DNA of 25,106 nucleotides, from positions 1-25,106 of the IMG/VR virus record IMGVR_UViG_3300032278_002138. One strand, 5' to 3'. The DNA is from a virus. This document shows, one piece after another, positions 20,150 to 25,106 of this stretch (positions within the stretch are counted from its first letter, which is position 1; each line of letters starts with the position of its first letter). The notes below the pieces were generated by a model. The model was not told the DNA's origin and searched no databases. It saw nothing but the letters and a program-made list of their open reading frames with translations. The position numbers and the translations under genes are program-made.

Positions 20150-21987
20150 TGGCGCGACGTGTACCTGGGATGGGAGGCGCGGGACCAACAGGGTTTGAGG
20201 ACTATCCGGACTGGGAAGGCTATGCGGATGCGTGGCCTGGGACTGCAGCCACAGATCCTACCGGGATCCCTCCAGCCATTTCGTCTGACTGGACAACGCA
20301 TTTTCGTCCCGGTGATATCCCTGGGGCCTACGACCAGTATCAGGACTGGTCACAGGGGGAGGGACAGGACCCGCTCCCGCTCGACCGGTTCAACGACTTA
20401 CAGTATCAGCAGGGCGTTGGTCCGATTCCTGACGCGCCTTCCAGTGACCCGGCAGCTCTTGCGAGCCAAGGCTATGGGCTGCAGTTTGATCCGCAGTCCA
20501 CCGCAAATACCGGCTGGAATCTGAACTACGACATTCTCAATCCGCAGGGGCAGCGGACGGGGTTTGACCTGTCCTCGACGGGTCCCTATGAGCACTTCCC
20601 GTGGGTGCCAGGTGGGGCAGCCTACACGTCGCCCAACCAACAGGGCGTAGCTGACAACCAAGTGATAATGGAGCGAGCCGACCATTCCGTTGCATCTCTA
20701 AACGATCAGCGCGAATGGTGTGTGTATACCGGCGGGACCTGGAATGGGGTGTCGTGCGATTCCAAGACTGCCCCAGATGCTGGCGCGTTCCCCGATAAGG
20801 AGATTGAGAGTACCCGTGGGGATGATGGTGATGCGATCCAGACCGCCACAGACTTGCCAGATCCCTATGCAGGGGACTTGCGCGATGATCCCTCCATCAC
20901 AGATTACCCCTTTGCTGTCCCAGAACAGCAACTGATCGGGATGACACAGGTGGGAGATGATCCCATTTCTGAGTTGATCAATGCCAGTCTGGCCTCCATG
21001 GCCTCCACAGGCGGGCTTGCTGCCACGCCCTATACAGGGCAAACGCAAGGGGCGCTGTCCGACATCATGGCCCATGGGGGTCAGGGAGCCGAGATTCCAG
21101 GGCAGAGTGGGTGGGAGGCGCAGAATCAATTCTCCCACCTGATGCAGCAGCAAGGACGTGGGGCCGAGCAGGAGTCTGCGTTGGGGCAGGACGTGCAGGC
21201 TACCTTACAAGACCTGCTGGCCAGTGGGGGACAACTGCCTGCTGATGCCCAACGACGGGCGTTGGAGATGGAGACGTTGCGCAGTCCTATTGACGCCTTC
21301 CGGAGTGCCCAACTAGCACAAGGACAGGCTGAACTGGCCCGTCGAGGCCTGTTGGGGCAAGGACCTGAACTCGATTTCATGTCCCGACTGGAAAGTCGCA
21401 TTGCGCCCCAGTATGCCCAGGCTGGTCGTGACCTGGCCCTGGCAGAGGCCCAGCGGGCAGATCAGCGCTTTACGACTGCCTTGGCCACAGCCCAGCAAAT
21501 GGGACAGGGACAGGCCCAACGACGCGAAGCGCAGTATCAGAACGCCTTGAATCAGGCAGCAGCCCAGGGGGATACAGCAGCCCTCCGACGGGAAGATCGC
21601 TTGGCTAACACACTGCAGTTGGCGACAGGCATGTCTGAGGCGCAGAGTCGTAATCTCTTGGCGACCGCACAGACCTGGAATGATCGGCAGCAGATGTTGT
21701 CTGATGTGGTGCTCCAGAGTATTGATCGGGACCAGACGTGGAATCGGTTCCTGGCTGAGTTTGGGCTTGATCGAGCCCAGACACTGGACCTGATATCACA
21801 GGGACGTATCAATTCGCTCCTGCCACTTTTGCAGCAGTTCATGGATCAGATTGAGATCGCAGCTACTGGTTTCGTGCCGTATTACCCGCAGGAAGAAGGA
21901 CGGTATGGGCGGCAGGTTGGGGAGACGACCGCGACACGCCAAGACGCCGCAGACTTTTATACAGACCCGCGAATCGGGAATCAATAG
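20149..21987 (+). CDS. Putative ejection/virion protein with Cys-loop motif
   Basis: The product is 612 residues from the ATG at 20149 (TAATG overlap). Residues 1-180 are Gly/Pro/Asp/Tyr-rich and probably flexible. Residues 191-203 form the motif C-VYT-GG-T-W-N-G-VS-C, a disulfide or metal-capable loop repeated in the 102-residue protein downstream. Residues about 330-560 are long Ala/Gln/Arg/Leu helices (AELARRGLLGQGPELDFM, QAQRREAQYQNALNQAAA), likely coiled coil. The ending is Tyr-rich (FVPYYPQEEGRYGR). The composition suits a large internal or ejection protein. It could also be a tail needle-like or fibre component. Confidence 0.65.
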   Translation: MARRVPGMGGAGPTGFEDYPDWEGYADAWPGTAATDPTGIPPAISSDWTTHFRPGDIPGAYDQYQDWSQGEGQDPLPLDRFNDLQYQQGVGPIPDAPSSDPAALASQGYGLQFDPQSTANTGWNLNYDILNPQGQRTGFDLSSTGPYEHFPWVPGGAAYTSPNQQGVADNQVIMERADHSVASLNDQREWCVYTGGTWNGVSCDSKTAPDAGAFPDKEIESTRGDDGDAIQTATDLPDPYAGDLRDDPSITDYPFAVPEQQLIGMTQVGDDPISELINASLASMASTGGLAATPYTGQTQGALSDIMAHGGQGAEIPGQSGWEAQNQFSHLMQQQGRGAEQESALGQDVQATLQDLLASGGQLPADAQRRALEMETLRSPIDAFRSAQLAQGQAELARRGLLGQGPELDFMSRLESRIAPQYAQAGRDLALAEAQRADQRFTTALATAQQMGQGQAQRREAQYQNALNQAAAQGDTAALRREDRLANTLQLATGMSEAQSRNLLATAQTWNDRQQMLSDVVLQSIDRDQTWNRFLAEFGLDRAQTLDLISQGRINSLLPLLQQFMDQIEIAATGFVPYYPQEEGRYGRQVGETTATRQDAADFYTDPRIGNQ

Positions 21988-21998
21988 GACCATATATT

Positions 21999-22355
21999 AT
22001 GCCCACTGAAACTGATCCTGTGACTGGGAAAACCATACGCCGTCCCTATCCAGGGGAGCCAGGATTTGGTGCAGGAGCGCCAGTGTCTGGACCCCCACAG
22101 CCCACAGGGAGACCTGCCCCTCCAGCTGGGCCTCCACGTCGGCAGCAGGGAGGACGCCCCCCAGAGCGCCAGATTATGCGGGGGCCTGGGGTGCCTGCGC
22201 AGGATGCCCGTGTCGGGCCTGAACTGGGGGGCGATCCAGCAGGGCTTGGGCACTATGGGGCCAGTGGGGCGGTACCTGGGGTGGCACCTGCAGGGGCTGT
22301 CACTAGTGCCAGTGTCTTGCCGCATGAACGTCGGCGTCGAGGCGTGTTCAGCTAA
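21999..22355 (+). CDS. Pro/Gly-rich hypothetical protein
   Basis: The product is 118 residues and low-complexity: Pro, Gly, Arg and Ala make up most of it (PPQPTGRPAPPAGPPRRQQG), so it is probably disordered. The ATG has only a weak AGGA about 10 nt away. The TAA overlaps the next ATG. Its composition would suit a linker or nucleic-acid-contacting virion protein, but there is no motif. Confidence is moderate, from operon continuity and same-strand coupling rather than from conserved features. Confidence 0.5.
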   Translation: MPTETDPVTGKTIRRPYPGEPGFGAGAPVSGPPQPTGRPAPPAGPPRRQQGGRPPERQIMRGPGVPAQDARVGPELGGDPAGLGHYGASGAVPGVAPAGAVTSASVLPHERRRRGVFS

Positions 22356-22663
22356 TGGCTGGGAAACTGCCTGTGCGTCGACGGCGACAGGAGCCTGAGG
22401 ACAATGGCTTCAACTGGACAGGAGCCCTGACAGGGGGCTTGGCTGGGGCAGGGAGTGGGTATCTGATGTCCCAGTTGATGGGGGCTGAGCAGGAGGACCC
22501 GTTGGAGGAAGGGGTGCTTGGTGACTGGGGGGCTGCACAGTGCCAGATGAGTGGGGGTCACTGGACAGGTGAGCAGTGCATCGATCTCAGCACTGGACAG
22601 CCGATCTATCCACAAACGCTTGACCTTGGGAGCCTCATGAGGCGCAGGCAGGAGAGACCCTAA
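22355..22663 (+). CDS. Small Gly-zipper protein with Cys-loop motif
   Basis: The product is 102 residues. After a basic N-terminus (KLPVRRRRQEP), residues about 21-43 (WTGALTGGLAGAGSGYLMSQ) form a Gly-zipper-like hydrophobic segment suited to oligomeric membrane insertion. Residues 63-75 carry C-QMS-GG-H-W-T-G-EQ-C, with the same spacing as the loop in the 612-residue protein. A basic end (LMRRRQERP) follows. Both gene ends overlap neighbours (TAATG). A membrane-active ejection protein or small virion pore is plausible. Holin activity is an alternative, as the size and single segment also fit. Confidence 0.6.
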   Translation: MAGKLPVRRRRQEPEDNGFNWTGALTGGLAGAGSGYLMSQLMGAEQEDPLEEGVLGDWGAAQCQMSGGHWTGEQCIDLSTGQPIYPQTLDLGSLMRRRQERP

Positions 22664-23931
22664 TGGCTAGACTGAAACGCCGCACGCGCCGTCCGCCCTA
22701 CCAGGGTGCGGCTCAGCCAGGCATGCTGGAGCAGATCATGGCAGGGCTGAAGCCTGCGATGGGCATGATGCCCATGCTGATGATGCAGGGCATGCAGCGG
22801 AAACAGGCACGGGCTGACACGCTAGCAGACAGGGCACAGGCAGAGCGAGATCGTATTGCGGCTGAACTGCGGCAGGAGGGTCGTAACATAAGTGCTGCAG
22901 AGCGTGCCGCTACGCAGGAAGGTATGGTGTACCGTCGGGGACAGGAGCAGGAGGCACGGAAGGCGGCTAGTGCCTTGACGCCAACACAGTCACCCGACGC
23001 ACAAGCGCTGGCATTGGAACGTATTCAGCGGCAGTTTGATGTGTCTCCTGATGTCCTGGGCTCAGCTGAAAATTGGCTAACAACACCACCAGAACGTGTC
23101 GAGGCTGCCGCACAGATTCCTGGCACAATGGATGCACCCACGCTAGCGATGGGCGATATAGCGGTCCAAGAAGCTATGGGGCGTGTGCATATGGACCAGC
23201 CACTGACTGAGCAGATAGGCCCACCGACGAGGGAAGGGATGTTGGCACCCCTAACTGAAACTATTGCAGGGGAGCGGGTACGGGAAGCTACACAGGTGGC
23301 ACAGGAGGCAGCCATCCGGGAGCTTGAGCAGCAGATTGGCACAGCAGGAGCCGAGACAGGCGCACGAGCAGCGGCCAACTTCCCGTATCAAGTAGAGCTA
23401 CAGTCTCAGGCTGGCAGAAGTGCGGCGTGGCATCAGGCCATGGCTCAGCAGGCTGATCCGGGGGTAGGTATTCCTGTCCGGGTAGGCGGAAGTCAGGGGA
23501 ATGCGGTCTCCGCGCCCTATCTTGTTGCCAGTGCTGATAGTGGTGAAATTTGGGAAGTGCCTAAGAACTTTGAGGGGATGTGGCACACTGTAGGGGCTGT
23601 GAATGTGCCAGGGGGTAAGTATCACGGGATTCCCTATGTATCGTACAAACCTATTCCACAGGCTGTGACAGATGAGCAGCTAGCGGTAACAGAAGCGACG
23701 CAGGAGGCAACTGGAGCCACGGGAATAGAAGTAAAGTCGACAGGCGACACTGCCCTCCCAATGGGGCGAGCAGAGCTAGGGGATCTGGAGGCCAGGTTTG
23801 CGCTGCCAGTCCCTGGTGTGGGTGACATGGACACCTTCTTGGGGCTAGAAGAACTTCGGAACATGCGTAGCTGGTTCCAACCGATTACCCGTAATGTGCT
23901 TCCAGGGCATCGCCGTTTCCGTCAACCATAG
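22663..23931 (+). CDS. Putative ejection/virion protein with Met-rich segment
   Basis: The product is 422 residues. The basic start (ARLKRRTRRPPY) is followed by a Met/Gly/Ala hydrophobic stretch at about residues 21-45 (MLEQIMAGLKPAMGMMPMLM), then charged helices (residues 48-105, Ala/Glu/Arg/Gln rich) and a mixed C-terminal half with some strands (PYLVASADSGEIWEVPKNF). The family is not recognised. The basic tail plus hydrophobic segment plus coiled coil is repeated in neighbouring proteins, so a shared role in DNA ejection is inferred. The ATG overlaps the previous stop. Confidence 0.6.
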   Translation: MARLKRRTRRPPYQGAAQPGMLEQIMAGLKPAMGMMPMLMMQGMQRKQARADTLADRAQAERDRIAAELRQEGRNISAAERAATQEGMVYRRGQEQEARKAASALTPTQSPDAQALALERIQRQFDVSPDVLGSAENWLTTPPERVEAAAQIPGTMDAPTLAMGDIAVQEAMGRVHMDQPLTEQIGPPTREGMLAPLTETIAGERVREATQVAQEAAIRELEQQIGTAGAETGARAAANFPYQVELQSQAGRSAAWHQAMAQQADPGVGIPVRVGGSQGNAVSAPYLVASADSGEIWEVPKNFEGMWHTVGAVNVPGGKYHGIPYVSYKPIPQAVTDEQLAVTEATQEATGATGIEVKSTGDTALPMGRAELGDLEARFALPVPGVGDMDTFLGLEELRNMRSWFQPITRNVLPGHRRFRQP

Positions 23932-23942
23932 GATCCCCCCTC

Positions 23943-25106
23943 ATGCCACAGACTGTGCAGCAGCAGGCAGCGCAAGCCCTAGAACAGCTTATTCAGACAA
24001 ATATTCAGGCAGGCATGAGTGCTCGGATTCGCCGCATGCGCCAGCGAGTCGAGACTGATGCGGTCCTGGCTGCCCAGGTGTTACGAGAATTAGGGATGCA
24101 ACCAGTGGAGGCCCCAGTAGCCCCACCACCGACAGCTCCCACGCCTGCTCCTCCGCCTGATCGTACTGTGGAAGAGGAGCTTGCGCTCCCGCCACAGCCG
24201 GTACAGCCCACACCACAGCCCCTGCCACAGCCAACACTGCCTGTGCAGCCGCCACTGCCTGGCGTCTCTCCGCCGGGACCGCAAGCACCCATGTGGACTG
24301 GGCGGGATTTTAGTGGCGTGTCCAAGGCTCCCATGGAGGAGTACCCCGAGTGGATGCAGCATGAGATGGTGCAATCTCCCTGGAAGTATCTCTCTGGGGG
24401 ATTTCCTGCGCTCATGCGGGCCGGTGATTGGGCAGCCACTCGGATCGATCCGACTGTCATGCCTCGGACGCAGACGGTGGGTGATCGAGGAGATGAGCTG
24501 CCAGCGTGGGAACAAGCCATGCGGTGGAAGTCTGAGCCCACGTATGACATCCATGGAGCACATGAGATGGGCACCGCTGCGCCAGGGGCGGCAATCTCTC
24601 CATGGTTCAATCCGGCACAGCAAGGACAGGCTCCTCCTCCTGACTGGACAGGCACCGATCTTGAGTGGATGACAGGAGAACAAGGCCCGTTCTCAGGGGC
24701 AGGATTTCGGCGTAAGTTGGCCACGGGTGTTCAACAGCTGACAGATCTCCCAGCCATCCTTGATGTCATCGGGTTGAAGCGGCCACTTGTACGGGCAGGG
24801 CAGGCACTGGCACGCGGAGGGGTAAATCCGCAATTCGCCAAGCAGACAGCGCTGGGTAATGTGCGTGCGTTGAAGGAAGCACAACTGCAAGGAGCAGCCC
24901 TTGCACCTCCAGGCGAGCGTCTTGGGACAGGCCGACGGCAAGCTAGAACACAGGCCGAGCAGGTGCAGGCGGAAGCAGCGCGTGCACGCAACGCACGGAT
25001 GGTGGAGCAGGCTACGGAGGAGGTCCAGCAGGGGAGAGACCCTACTGAGACGCTCATCTCGATTGATAAGGGAGCTGCAGACGATGCGCTGCACCCCTTA
25101 AAGGAT
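23943..25106 (+). CDS. Large virion-type protein, 3' end outside the window
   Basis: An uninterrupted frame of 388 codons runs from the ATG at 23943 (AGGA 9 nt upstream) to the window edge with no stop. Residues 1-50 are Gln/Ala-rich helix (VQQQAAQALEQLIQ). Residues about 53-115 are a Pro-rich linker (PPPTAPTPAPPPD, PQPVQPTPQPLPQPTLPV). Then comes a Trp-rich folded-looking region (MWTGRDFSG, PEWMQHEMVQSPWKYLSGGF, residues 116-260), and the end has Ala/Glu/Arg-rich helix. No enzymatic motif is visible in this part. The protein may be much longer. By position it is probably another internal or ejection protein. Confidence 0.7.
   Translation, partial: MPQTVQQQAAQALEQLIQTNIQAGMSARIRRMRQRVETDAVLAAQVLRELGMQPVEAPVAPPPTAPTPAPPPDRTVEEELALPPQPVQPTPQPLPQPTLPVQPPLPGVSPPGPQAPMWTGRDFSGVSKAPMEEYPEWMQHEMVQSPWKYLSGGFPALMRAGDWAATRIDPTVMPRTQTVGDRGDELPAWEQAMRWKSEPTYDIHGAHEMGTAAPGAAISPWFNPAQQGQAPPPDWTGTDLEWMTGEQGPFSGAGFRRKLATGVQQLTDLPAILDVIGLKRPLVRAGQALARGGVNPQFAKQTALGNVRALKEAQLQGAALAPPGERLGTGRRQARTQAEQVQAEAARARNARMVEQATEEVQQGRDPTETLISIDKGAADDALHPLKD

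Noticed and set aside
24005-24724. 239-residue minus-strand open frame rich in Gly and Cys
   Set aside because: It is the antisense of the Pro-rich linker and Trp-rich part of the last plus-strand gene; composition reflects the complement of Pro codons.

Overview
The window looks like about 25 kb of a tailed double-stranded DNA bacteriophage genome (Caudoviricetes, podovirus-like). It holds the DNA-packaging, head, tail and DNA-ejection modules, plus the inner edge of a short leftward gene block. The order terminase small, terminase large, portal, scaffold, coat, decoration, connector, tail fibre, tail hub and ejection-type proteins, together with a 735-residue portal and a 427-residue coat protein, resembles P22-like and SU10-like short-tailed phages. 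No sheath, tape-measure or tail-tube gene typical of long-tailed phages was recognised. The host cannot be read from the sequence. The DNA is moderately GC-rich by eye. I saw no integrase, tRNA, CRISPR array or insertion sequence, so lifestyle is undetermined.

Left arm (1-1573, minus strand): three small hypothetical genes are transcribed leftward. A strand-specific intrinsic terminator lies in front of each of the second and third genes in transcription order. The gene nearest the control region has a Shine-Dalgarno that directly abuts a 49-nt imperfect hairpin.

Divergent control region (1574-1822): this has a candidate leftward promoter, a CCCTAG-N8-CTAGGG dyad, a G-rich foldable segment, and a candidate rightward promoter whose predicted start falls 2-4 nt before the ATG of a helix-turn-helix gene, implying a nearly leaderless mRNA.

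Packaging and head (1823-12143): the helix-turn-helix regulator overlaps a probable terminase small subunit. Next come an overlooked 53-residue Cys/His-rich protein, the terminase large subunit, two small genes overlapping in different frames, the portal, a glutamine-rich scaffold, the coat protein, a probable decoration protein, and a run of head-completion or connector proteins. An extended -10 promoter precedes the scaffold gene, and a 13-bp hairpin separates the coat and decoration genes.

Tail and lysis/carbohydrate section (12143-19047): a long fibre protein with a mosaic centre, a small membrane-segment protein, a TIM-barrel glycoside hydrolase-like protein with a DUF4214-like N-terminus, a large tail hub/nozzle protein with an Fn3-like insert, a small structural protein, and a GNAT-family acetyltransferase with its own promoter.

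Right end (19058-25106): a set of Ala/Gln/Gly/Pro-rich proteins with short hydrophobic segments, probably virion or ejection proteins. Two of them share a Cys-loop motif. The last gene runs off the window. Genes on the plus strand are very tightly coupled, with many TAATG, TAGTG, TGATG or ATGA stop-start overlaps.
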